Positions 20,205-28,231 of a stretch of 64,000 nt of DNA are shown piece after piece. The notes under the pieces were generated by a model. The model saw only the letters and a list, made by a program, of their open reading frames with translations, had not been told where the DNA came from and did not search any database. The DNA comes from Flavobacterium petrolei (lineage in GTDB: Bacteria; Bacteroidota; Bacteroidia; Flavobacteriales; Flavobacteriaceae). Position 1 is the stretch's first letter, and every line of letters starts with the position of its first letter. The stretch spans positions 248,001 to 312,000 of the forward strand of contig NZ_QNVY02000003.1 in NCBI RefSeq assembly GCF_003314435.2, read 5' to 3'. A program made the translations under genes and the position numbers.

Positions 20205-21401
20205 TTAAACGCTTTCGTCAAATTGTATTTTATCCACACTATCAATTTTATACAAAGGCTTTTCAAGAGGTAAGGTAAAGTAAAAAGAGGTGCCTTTACC
20301 TTCTTCACTTTCAACCCATATTTCTCCATCATTTCTTTCTAAAAATCCTTTCACCAATAACAACCCAATTCCGGCACCTTTGTTATCTTTCCTAGCTTTA
20401 GAAAGTGTGCTCATTTGCGGGGTAAAAAGTGTTTCTTGAACATCCTTAGACATTCCAATTCCACAATCCTTAATCTGAATTATGAGCATTTCCGATTCAA
20501 TATTTGCTAAAACCGAAATTTCACCTTCGGGCAAAGAATGCTTTATAGCATTAGAAAGTATATTTTGAAAAACCGATAATAACATTTTTCCATCAGCAAA
20601 AACAGTGGTATCGGGTTTAATTTCATTGTGGAACGTTATCGCATTCAAAGAAGCCATTTCATGCAAGGACTCAAAAACTTTTTCTACATAATCATACAGC
20701 ACAATTTTTGTGGGAGAAAACACCTCAGATGCATATTTGATCCTAGCCCATTCCACTAAATTATCAAGCATGTTCAACTCATCGACAGCTGTTTTCTGAA
20801 GTAAATCAAGCATTTCTTTTATCTTACTGGATTCTAATCTGTCCAGATTTTTTTTCAAATATTCCGCCGTTCCGATAATTCCCGATAAAGGACTTCTTAA
20901 ATCGTGAGAAACTATGGCAAGAACATTTTCTTTGTGTGTATTAAGATCTTCCAGTTCTTTAACATATTTTTTTATAGCATCCTCTGATTTTTTTCTTTCC
21001 GTCAGATCTCTTAATATTTTAACGTATCCTAACATCTGCCCTTCACTACCAATAAGCGGAAAGACCAAACCATAAGCGTAAAACCCACTCCTGTCTTTAC
21101 AAATATGCCATCTATTGTCCGTAGCTCTCCCCCCTTTTAATGCAGCTTGAATTTCTGATTGCGGAATACCATTTTGTATATCTTCTTCGGTAAAAATAAC
21201 ATCGAAGTGCTGTCCTATAATTTCGTCAGTTTCATATCCAAATATTTTTGTCGAACCTGAACTCCAACTGTTAATTATGAATTCATTGTCAAGAGTGAAA
21301 ATCGAATAATCTTGTAAACTATCTATTATTTGGCTATAAAACTCAGCGGTTGGAATGTAATTACTTTTAAGAATTTTAGAATTGATTTTCTCGTTTTTCA
21401 T
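20205..21401 (-). CDS. PAS-domain sensor histidine kinase, no membrane segment
   Basis: A 398-residue cytosolic histidine kinase. A PAS domain covers about residues 20-140 (IIDSLQDYSIFTLD, then FPLIGSEGQMLGYVKILRDLTERK), linked by a short coiled coil to the dimerisation domain with the phosphorylated His166 (IVSHDLRSPLSG). The ATPase domain has the N box (QNILSNAIKHS), the G1 box (DCGIGMS) and the G2 box (GAGIGLLLVKGF). No response regulator is adjacent, so it is an orphan kinase, and the signal sensed by the PAS domain is not evident. A TATCTTTG box sits about 70 bases upstream of the start. Confidence 0.9.
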   Translation of the reverse strand: MKNEKINSKILKSNYIPTAEFYSQIIDSLQDYSIFTLDNEFIINSWSSGSTKIFGYETDEIIGQHFDVIFTEEDIQNGIPQSEIQAALKGGRATDNRWHICKDRSGFYAYGLVFPLIGSEGQMLGYVKILRDLTERKKSEDAIKKYVKELEDLNTHKENVLAIVSHDLRSPLSGIIGTAEYLKKNLDRLESSKIKEMLDLLQKTAVDELNMLDNLVEWARIKYASEVFSPTKIVLYDYVEKVFESLHEMASLNAITFHNEIKPDTTVFADGKMLLSVFQNILSNAIKHSLPEGEISVLANIESEMLIIQIKDCGIGMSKDVQETLFTPQMSTLSKARKDNKGAGIGLLLVKGFLERNDGEIWVESEEGKGTSFYFTLPLEKPLYKIDSVDKIQFDESV

Positions 21402-21469
21402 TAAATTGTATAAATAATATTTAAAATTTTGAAAGCTTATTTTCGATTGATTTAACCCTGCAATGTGTC

Positions 21470-21477
21470 CAAAGATA
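21470..21477 (-). promoter_or_regulatory. Probable -7 box of the histidine kinase gene (TATCTTTG)
   Basis: Exact TAnnTTTG match on the minus strand, 69 bases upstream of the start codon. No TTG element at ideal spacing was seen. The rest of the 313-base gap up to the tRNA holds only the tRNA terminator. Confidence 0.4.
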
Positions 21478-21675
21478 CATAAAAGAAAATACGATTTCTG
21501 TAAAACAAAGAATATAACCCCTAACAGGAGAATGTATGTTCTAAAAGCTATTACCTTAATTTATTTGATTGTAAAATCCTATATAACTTCTATCATTGCA
21601 CTATAATACTATTCCCTATTTACAATATTCAAGCCAATAAAAATAGAATCACAATCTGACGAGACTTTATTCCAC

Positions 21676-21706
21676 AAAAAAAGCCTCGAATTTCTTCGAA
21701 GCTTTT
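21676..21706 (-). terminator. Terminator of tRNA-His
   Basis: On the minus strand a 10-bp stem (AAGCTTCGAA with TTCGAGGCTT, one G-U pair) and loop GAAA are followed by a T run, starting about 9 bases after the tRNA end. Confidence 0.85.
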
Positions 21707-21714
21707 GCTTTCTG

Positions 21715-21788
21715 GGTGGGAGACGGGGCTCGAACCCGCGACCCTCGGTACCACAAACCGATGCTCTAACCAACTGAGCTACAACCAC
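21715..21788 (-). tRNA. tRNA-His (anticodon GTG)
   Basis: A 74-base cloverleaf. The D stem is GCTC/GAGC, the anticodon stem TCGGT/ACCGA encloses the loop TTGTGGT with anticodon GTG, and the T arm is GCGGG-TTCGAGC-CCCGT. A G precedes position 1 (base 21789) and can serve as the G-1 that marks tRNA-His. CCA is not encoded. The acceptor stem is odd: GTGGTTG against CTCCCAC gives two mismatches, U5-C68 and U6-U67. It has its own promoter and terminator. Confidence 0.93.
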
Positions 21789-21805
21789 CATTTGCTTAGC
21801 GGTGG

Positions 21806-21836
21806 CAAATATACGACATAAGTTTACTTCTGCAAA
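21806..21836 (-). promoter_or_regulatory. Promoter of tRNA-His: TTTG-N19-TATATTTG
   Basis: On the minus strand TTTG (21833-21836) is followed after 19 bases by TATATTTG (21806-21813), an exact Bacteroidetes promoter, 17 bases upstream of the mature tRNA. Confidence 0.75.
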
Positions 21837-21863
21837 TATTTTTTTCAAAAAATTACTTGAATT

Positions 21864-22580
21864 TTACATCAAATCTCCTAAGCTATTGACTGCCAAATAT
21901 CTTTCTACAGTAAAACCTTCCGCATGATCGACCCCAGTGAGTCTTCCTAAATCTCTAGAACGGTAATTCAGGCTCTCTAAGAAGTTTTTACTCGTTATTG
22001 GCGATTCCGGTTCGTTTGAATTGGCATCATAAAACTGCGAACCGTACGCCAAAATAGATTCGATTTTTTTATCGGTGAAACCCGTAATATCGACAACAAA
22101 ATCCGGTTCTATATTTTTCCATTGTATGTAATGATACACTAATTTAGGTCTCCAAGCCGTTTGTTTCTCTCCTTCCAACGTAGTTTCTATCTTCATTAAT
22201 CCAGATAAGAAACAAGCATCCGAAACCAGTTTGCTTCCCTTTGCATGATCAATATGACGGTCATCAATCGCATTACACAAAACAATCTCCGGTTGGTACT
22301 TGCGAATCATTTTTATGATTTCTAATTGGTGCTTTTCATCATTGACAAAAAAACCATCGCGCATTTCTAAATTTTCACGTACTGAAACTCCTAAAATTTT
22401 TGCAGCAGCATTCGCTTCCTGATCCCTGATTTCCGCTGAACCGCGAGTTCCTAATTCACCACGGGTCAAATCTATAATTCCCACCGTTTTTCCTAAAGAA
22501 ATTTCTTTTAAAATGGTTCCAGCACAACCCAATTCCACATCATCAGGATGCGCACCAAAAGCAAGTATATCTAATTTCAT
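21864..22580 (-). CDS. bshB1: Bacillithiol biosynthesis N-acetylglucosaminyl-malate deacetylase BshB1
   Basis: Removes the acetyl group from N-acetylglucosaminyl-malate, the second step of bacillithiol synthesis, in the cytosol. The 238-residue protein has the zinc-binding AHPDDVELGC motif near residues 10-19, the LTRGELGTRG segment and the second zinc motif DDRHIDH near 107, the hallmarks of the LmbE/PIG-L deacetylase family. Length and sequence, including RDGFF and the end segment DHAEGF, fit BshB1 specifically. The other bacillithiol genes are not in the window. It lies downstream of the isochorismate synthase gene on the same strand with about 47 bases between. Confidence 0.9.
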   Translation of the reverse strand: MKLDILAFGAHPDDVELGCAGTILKEISLGKTVGIIDLTRGELGTRGSAEIRDQEANAAAKILGVSVRENLEMRDGFFVNDEKHQLEIIKMIRKYQPEIVLCNAIDDRHIDHAKGSKLVSDACFLSGLMKIETTLEGEKQTAWRPKLVYHYIQWKNIEPDFVVDITGFTDKKIESILAYGSQFYDANSNEPESPITSKNFLESLNYRSRDLGRLTGVDHAEGFTVERYLAVNSLGDLM

Positions 22581-22627
22581 CTAAAATTCGTTTAATGTTT
22601 TTTTTTTAATGTTTAAAGTTGCGAATA

Positions 22628-23698
22628 CTACTTCAAACCCAATATTTCCTTCATAGTCATGGATTTATTGACACTTTCCCCCCATTCTTTTTCAGGAATA
22701 CTATCCTTTGTAATACCACAACCCATATATAAATGCGCTTGATTATCTTTGATTTGCATGCATCGCAAATTCACATATAAATCTGATTTTATTTCTCCTT
22801 TATTAAATCCTTCTTTGTTTAATTCGCCTAAAAAACCAGTATAATATTCCCGGTCATAGCCTTCATGTTCCAAAATAAAATTTTTAGCAACCTCTTTTGG
22901 TAATCCACACACAGCGGGTGTTGGATGCAAAATAGAAACAACTTCTTTCAAACTTGAATTGTCATTAATAACCCCTTCAATATCGGTTTTAATATGTGCT
23001 AAAGTTCCCGCTTGCGCAGTATAAGGGCTAGAAACAGACACTTCTGAAGTCAATTTCTTTAGATTATCCAAAATAAAATCGGTAACAAATTGCTGCTCTT
23101 CCATTTCTTTTTCCTCCCAGACAACTTGTTTATCACCTTGAAGCTTTTGAGTTCCAGCTAATGACATTGTGTAAAAAGTATTCGTATCGGCCTTTAATAA
23201 TCGTTCTGGTGTGGCGCCCATCCATAAACCTATTTTTGGATGAAACCAGCAATAGCAAAAAGCAGTTGGATAATTTTGAATTAATTTTTCGAAAATTGAA
23301 ACTAAATCAAAATTTGACAAACCAACGATTTCTTTCCGGGACAAAACCACTTTTTTAAAAGTCCCTTTTGCAATAGCATCAATTGCTTTTTGGACCAGGT
23401 TTTCAAAATTTTCTTTCGCAGGAATATCTTCAGAATCTTCTAAATCCGAATCATCATTTTCCTGAGAAGAAGTTATCAAGGCTTCCCATTTTATCGATTG
23501 ATTTCTAGGAATCAGAATCATCTGGTTGTCTTCAAAAGGTGCGAAAACAAATCCACTCTCTTCAAAATTCTCAGCAAAATACAAGTGATCATTATTCTGA
23601 AAAAAACCTATTAACTTGATGTTGTTTGGTTTTCGGTATAATACAAAAGGTAGATTTTGAGCTTTTTGTTGCTTTACTTTTATAAAAAAATCGATCAT
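22628..23698 (-). CDS. menF: Isochorismate synthase
   Basis: A 356-residue chorismate-binding enzyme that converts chorismate to isochorismate. The C-terminal two thirds hold the family core: KVVLSRKEIV near 155, WMGATPERLL near 190, TMSLAGTQ near 205, HPTPAVCGLPKE near 280 and GYDREYYTGFLGE near 300. The N-terminal 130 residues are divergent, as is usual in Bacteroidetes. The neighbouring gene encodes a hotdog thioesterase resembling DHNA-CoA thioesterase, so menaquinone rather than siderophore synthesis is the likely role. Symbol assigned on that context. Confidence 0.88.
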   Translation of the reverse strand: MIDFFIKVKQQKAQNLPFVLYRKPNNIKLIGFFQNNDHLYFAENFEESGFVFAPFEDNQMILIPRNQSIKWEALITSSQENDDSDLEDSEDIPAKENFENLVQKAIDAIAKGTFKKVVLSRKEIVGLSNFDLVSIFEKLIQNYPTAFCYCWFHPKIGLWMGATPERLLKADTNTFYTMSLAGTQKLQGDKQVVWEEKEMEEQQFVTDFILDNLKKLTSEVSVSSPYTAQAGTLAHIKTDIEGVINDNSSLKEVVSILHPTPAVCGLPKEVAKNFILEHEGYDREYYTGFLGELNKEGFNKGEIKSDLYVNLRCMQIKDNQAHLYMGCGITKDSIPEKEWGESVNKSMTMKEILGLK

Positions 23699-23824
23699 AT
23701 ATAATGTATTAAATATAAATTCCTCTAAACCTAAAGGCGTTATAATTTGCTTAACCGTGTCGAAACCATTTTAGTCACTTTTGCCTGAAACTGTTTCTTT
23801 GGCTTTAGCTACAATTAAATCCAA

Positions 23825-24262
23825 TTATTTATTTTCGCTTTTTCTTTTTGGCAAAACCATATTCGTAAGCTTGCAAAGCGAAATTAGACTATTGTTTTCA
23901 TCCGTAATCCTTATTTCCCAAAGATGAATACTTCGGCCCTTATGAACAATCTTAGCGGTTGCCGTTACAATTCCGTCCCGTTTTGCTTTCAAGTGATTGG
24001 CTGAGATTTCAATTCCGCGCACCTCGCTTAGTTCTGAATTTACATAAATCATAGAGGCGGCGCTGCCCACACTTTCTGCTAAAGCCACCGATGCACCGCC
24101 ATGCAATAATCCCATTGGTTGATGCACGGAAGGATTCACAGGCATTGTAGCAACCAGAAAATCTTCTCCTGCATCTGTATATTCAATATTCAACGTTTCC
24201 ATTAAGGTATTTTTAGAAACGTGATTGCAATAATGAAGTATTTTTTCTTTGTCGAATGTCAT
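23825..24262 (-). CDS. Hotdog-fold thioesterase, likely 1,4-dihydroxy-2-naphthoyl-CoA thioesterase
   Basis: A 145-residue PaaI/YdiI-type hotdog thioesterase. The motif QPMGLLHGGASVALAESVGS near residues 48-67 contains the catalytic acid on the long helix, and GRSIHLWEIRI supplies the strand that closes the tunnel. Members next to menaquinone genes hydrolyse DHNA-CoA. It is upstream of the isochorismate synthase gene on the same strand, with 126 bases between them, which favours that role over phenylacetyl-CoA or a general housekeeping thioesterase. Confidence 0.78.
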   Translation of the reverse strand: MTFDKEKILHYCNHVSKNTLMETLNIEYTDAGEDFLVATMPVNPSVHQPMGLLHGGASVALAESVGSAASMIYVNSELSEVRGIEISANHLKAKRDGIVTATAKIVHKGRSIHLWEIRITDENNSLISLCKLTNMVLPKRKSENK

Positions 24263-24378
24263 GTTTTTATCTTTAAAAATGTAAAAATAATTAAAAGATA
24301 ACTCACATAACAGTAATTACAATTGTTATTCTGATTTCGAAAATAGATTTTTCCTATTTTTACAAAAAATATAACCAA

Positions 24379-25905
24379 ATGCGTCCCAAAATAGTACTGT
24401 TTTTTATTGGAATCATAATGACTATCTGTTCCTGCCGTTCTGATTTTGAGACTGTAGCAAGTACTGGTGATTTAGAATTTTCCAAGGACACGATTTATCT
24501 TGACACTGTTTTCTCCAACATTGGTTCCAGCACGTATCGACTTAAAGTATACAATAAAAGCAAAAATGACATTACGATTCCAAGCATTAAATTAGGGAAA
24601 GGTTTGAGTTCTAAATACCGAATATCCGTTGACGGAATGCAGGGAACAGACGGGAAAATTTTCAACAACGTCGATCTTTTAGCCAAGGACAGTTTGTATA
24701 TTTTCATAGAAACCACTGCCAATATTGCTGATGCTAATCCAACCGTTTTTTTGTACACCGATCAAATTCAGTTTGACAGTGGCGACAATCTTCAAAATGT
24801 GGAATTGGTAACACTAATACAAGACGCTGTTTTCCTGTATCCAAAACGTTTTGCTGACGGAACCACTGAAACACTTCCAATAGGAAACGAAAAAATTGAT
24901 GGCTTTTATCTGGATGAAAATGACCCCGTAAATGGAAATGAATTGCAATTTACCAATGACAAACCGTATGTAATTTATGGCTACGCAACTGTTCCTTCGA
25001 ATAAAACGGCCACTTTTGAGGCTGGAACCCGAGTTCATTTCCATGCGAATTCAGGACTTATCGTAGCCAATAATGCCTCTATAAATATTAATGGAACTCC
25101 CTCAACAACAGATAAACTAGAAAACGAAGTCATTTTTGAAGGCGACCGTTTAGAACCTGATTTTTCAGATGTGCCGGGACAATGGGGCGCCATTTGGCTG
25201 ACTGATGGTAGCACAAATAATACCTTGAATCACCTCACTATTAAAAACGCAACGATTGGATTGTTAGTTCAAAACAATGATGGCACGACCGTTTCTGTCA
25301 AAAACACCCAAATCTACAATAGCAGCAACTACGGAATTTTGGCGCAGACTGCAAAAATAAATGGAGAAAATGTAGTCATTAATAATGCTGGATTAGCCAG
25401 TTTAGCCTGTACCTATGGCGGAAATTACAAGTTTACCCATTCAACTTTCAATAATAATTGGAACAGCTCGCAACAGGTGGCTGTTTTAGTAAGCAATTAT
25501 ATTTTAGGAGCAATTCCGGAAGCGAAAGATTTGACCGCAGCCACGTTTAACAATTGCATTATCTATGGTTCTTATTCAAACGAAATGACTTTGACCAAAA
25601 AAATAGGAGCCACTTTTGAATACCAATTCAACAATTGCCTGATTAAATTTGATACCGTATCCAACCAATTCGCAACGAATCCTGATTATCAATTTAATGC
25701 GGATACAGCACATTACAACGCGATACTTTTGAACAAGGATCCAAAATTCTTCAATATATCACAGAACAAATTTAATATCGATGAAACTTCAGCCGCTTTC
25801 GCAAAAGGGAATTCGGCGTATCTGATTCCACTTGATATTATAGGAAAAACGAGAACTTTACCGCCAGATTTAGGTGCGTTCCAAAACAAAGCTTTTCCAA
25901 AATAA
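24379..25905 (+). CDS. Right-handed beta-helix lipoprotein of unknown function
   Basis: A 508-residue lipoprotein (lipobox TICSC, acylated Cys19). Residues about 25-150 look like a beta-sandwich of the kind that precedes cell-surface domains. Residues about 195-420 have the repeated pattern of a right-handed parallel beta-helix, with recurring short asparagine-rich turns (for example LTIKNATIGLLVQNNDG and VVINNAGLASLACT). No catalytic motif of pectate lyases or polysaccharide lyases is evident. The end carries GAFQNKAFPK, resembling the choice-of-anchor or DUF proteins of this phylum. It stands alone. Surface location is inferred from the lipidation signal. Confidence 0.7.
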   Translation: MRPKIVLFFIGIIMTICSCRSDFETVASTGDLEFSKDTIYLDTVFSNIGSSTYRLKVYNKSKNDITIPSIKLGKGLSSKYRISVDGMQGTDGKIFNNVDLLAKDSLYIFIETTANIADANPTVFLYTDQIQFDSGDNLQNVELVTLIQDAVFLYPKRFADGTTETLPIGNEKIDGFYLDENDPVNGNELQFTNDKPYVIYGYATVPSNKTATFEAGTRVHFHANSGLIVANNASININGTPSTTDKLENEVIFEGDRLEPDFSDVPGQWGAIWLTDGSTNNTLNHLTIKNATIGLLVQNNDGTTVSVKNTQIYNSSNYGILAQTAKINGENVVINNAGLASLACTYGGNYKFTHSTFNNNWNSSQQVAVLVSNYILGAIPEAKDLTAATFNNCIIYGSYSNEMTLTKKIGATFEYQFNNCLIKFDTVSNQFATNPDYQFNADTAHYNAILLNKDPKFFNISQNKFNIDETSAAFAKGNSAYLIPLDIIGKTRTLPPDLGAFQNKAFPK

Positions 25906-25999
25906 ACCGCTCTGAATTAGCGCATTCTAACTATTTAAAAATTAAAAAGGACCTTTCTCGAATTAAACATTTAGTAACCTCCAATATCAATTTAAATAG

Positions 26000-26007
26000 T
26001 AGTTTTG
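26000..26007 (+). promoter_or_regulatory. Possible -7 box (TAGTTTTG) upstream of the first endonuclease gene
   Basis: An exact TAnnTTTG match 58 bases before the ATG. No matching -33 element was seen. Confidence 0.35.
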
Positions 26008-26064
26008 TCAAAAATTTCAATCCATAAATCAAATTAATTTTAAACCAAGTAATCCAATTAAAGT

Positions 26065-27909
26065 ATGAAACAAATCTACTCATTACTCTTTTTATTTCTT
26101 TCCATAGCAGGTTTTGCGCAAGCGCCAGATGGCTATTATGCAAATGCCACAGGAACAGGCTACACCTTGAAAACTCAATTGTACAACATCATTAAAGACC
26201 ATACGGTACAAACGTATGCAGGCTTGTATGTTACTTATGAAACGTCAGATATTGATAATTTCTTTGAAAACGACGGTTCGGTTTTAGATATGTATTCAGA
26301 AAATCCAGCAGGAACGGATCCATACACTTATAGTATTGCAACTACGCAGCGATGCGGAAGTAGTGGTTACGCCAAAGAGGGAGATTGTTACAATAGAGAA
26401 CACATCATACCCCAATCTGTATTTAACGAAGTATCACCAATGGTTTCTGATGCGCATTTTATTACGCCTACTGACGGAGAAGTGAACGGAATCCGATCTA
26501 ACTACCCGCATTCTGTAGTAGCAATCGCTACACAAACTACTCAAAACGGAAGTAAACTTGGAGCCAGCACAACTGCTGGTTATACAGGTCCAGTTTTTGA
26601 ACCAATAGATGAGTTCAAAGGTGATATTGCCAGAATGTATTTCTATTTTGCCACGCGTTATGAAAACACTGTTGCCGGATACAATTACCCGATGTTCAAT
26701 AATTCTAAGGGAAAAGTATTTACCACAGCATTTTTAAATCAATTGCTGGCTTGGCACAATCAAGATCCAGTAAGTGCCAGAGAAATTGCCCGTAACAACG
26801 CCATTTATGCACGTCAAAACAATAGGAATCCTTACATTGACAATCCAAGTTATGTAGCAACAGTTTGGACTACAGAGCCTGCCGATACAGAAGCTCCAAC
26901 CGCAGCAACAAATTTGACAGTAACTACTACTACATCAAACTCGGCTACTTTAACATGGACAGCAGCTTCGGATAATGTGGGAGTAACAAACTACGATTTG
27001 TACCTTGATGGTACTTTAAAATCCACTCATACCGGACTTACTGCGACTGTTTCTGGTTTATTAGCTTCTACTAGCTACAACTTTTATTTAATTACAAGAG
27101 ATGATGAAAGAAACTCATCTTCAGCAAGTGCAACAGTAATTGGAACAACTACAGCCGCACCAGCAGGTGGATCGGGAGCTACAGAGTTATTCTTTTCAGA
27201 ATATGTTGAAGGAAGCAGTTTAAACAAAGCATTAGAAATTGCTAACTTCACCGGAGCCGCAGTTAACTTGACAGGTTATTCTATAAGAAAACAATCAAAT
27301 GGTGCTGGAGCCTGGAGTGCTGGTTTAAATTTAACTGGGACTTTAAATTCCGGCGCTGTGTTTGTGTTAGTAGATCCAGGAATAGCTACAACTTGTTACA
27401 CAGTAGCGAATGCAAATTTATCATCAGCTCAAGAAGCATATAATGGAAATGATCCTATGGGATTATTTAAAAATGGAGTGTTAATCGATATCATAGGAAC
27501 ATTTGATGGAGGATCAACCAACTTTGCCGCTGATGTAACATTAAGAAGAAAATCGAGTATTAAAGGTCCAAACACTACTTTTAATAAAACTGCTGAGTGG
27601 GATTCATTCGCTAATAATACTTGTGATGGAATTGGAACTCATTCATTGGCAACCCTTTCTAACGTTGATTTTGATGCTAATGAATTTAACATCTATCCAA
27701 ATCCATCCAATGGAAATGTTAAAATAAATTTTGAAAATTCGAATGAAAAATATTCTGTTCAAGTATTTTCAATATTGGGACAAAAAGTTTTTGAAAAAGA
27801 ATATATCAATAGTTCTTCAGCTGCTGTAAACAATCTTCAAAAAGGAGTTTACTTAGTTAAAATAACAAATGATAACAAATCGGTTACTAAAAAACTTATT
27901 GTAAACTAG
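26065..27909 (+). CDS. Secreted endonuclease I family nuclease with FN3, lamin-tail domain and T9SS signal (paralog 1)
   Basis: A 614-residue secreted nuclease. A signal peptide (residues 1-18, ending FAQ) is followed by an endonuclease I (NucM/EndA) domain over about 20-265 with the active-site segment CYNREHIIPQS near residue 111. A fibronectin type III domain follows at about 275-360, then a lamin-tail domain (LFFSEYVEGSSLNKALEIAN) at about 370-525, and a type IX secretion type-A C-terminal domain from about 545 (IYPNPSNGNVKI to KKLIVN). It likely degrades extracellular DNA or RNA. A close paralog with the same architecture follows, pointing to a tandem duplication. Confidence 0.92.
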   Translation: MKQIYSLLFLFLSIAGFAQAPDGYYANATGTGYTLKTQLYNIIKDHTVQTYAGLYVTYETSDIDNFFENDGSVLDMYSENPAGTDPYTYSIATTQRCGSSGYAKEGDCYNREHIIPQSVFNEVSPMVSDAHFITPTDGEVNGIRSNYPHSVVAIATQTTQNGSKLGASTTAGYTGPVFEPIDEFKGDIARMYFYFATRYENTVAGYNYPMFNNSKGKVFTTAFLNQLLAWHNQDPVSAREIARNNAIYARQNNRNPYIDNPSYVATVWTTEPADTEAPTAATNLTVTTTTSNSATLTWTAASDNVGVTNYDLYLDGTLKSTHTGLTATVSGLLASTSYNFYLITRDDERNSSSASATVIGTTTAAPAGGSGATELFFSEYVEGSSLNKALEIANFTGAAVNLTGYSIRKQSNGAGAWSAGLNLTGTLNSGAVFVLVDPGIATTCYTVANANLSSAQEAYNGNDPMGLFKNGVLIDIIGTFDGGSTNFAADVTLRRKSSIKGPNTTFNKTAEWDSFANNTCDGIGTHSLATLSNVDFDANEFNIYPNPSNGNVKINFENSNEKYSVQVFSILGQKVFEKEYINSSSAAVNNLQKGVYLVKITNDNKSVTKKLIVN

Positions 27910-27931
27910 TTTACAAACAAAGTATTTATTC

Positions 27932-27958
27932 AAAGCGGCATCTATTGCCGCTTTTTTT
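27932..27958 (+). terminator. Terminator after endonuclease paralog 1
   Basis: A 9-bp stem AAAGCGGCA / TGCCGCTTT with a 5-base loop and a T run. Confidence 0.9.
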
Positions 27959-28141
27959 GTTTTCAATTTTTCAAAAAAAAAAAAAATACTTATTAATACC
28001 ATTTTAAGATAGCTTCCTCAATTTTACTTCTATTTTTTTTCAAAGTAAGACTAAAACTACTTTCACTACAACATTCATTTTTATGTTAAGAAAATCATAA
28101 TTATCTTCACAATTTCTTAACATAAACGATATTAAAAGTTA

Positions 28142-28149
28142 TAAATTTG
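28142..28149 (+). promoter_or_regulatory. Possible -7 box (TAAATTTG) of endonuclease paralog 2
   Basis: An exact TAnnTTTG match 82 bases upstream of the ATG, implying a leader of about 80 bases. Together with the terminator at 27932 this suggests the second paralog has its own transcript. The rest of the 322-base gap is AT-rich with no ORF. Confidence 0.45.
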
Positions 28150-28231
28150 CATCAGTTCAGTATTTTTAAAATTTAAAAATAAAGTTTTAAAAATCTGAAA
28201 TTAACCCCAATAACCAAAACAAATTTAAATT

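Noticed and set aside
21609..21848. 79-residue ORF on the minus strand over the tRNA-His region
   Set aside because: Its VAQLVRA-type sequence is translation of the tRNA itself plus its terminator; a well-known artefact.
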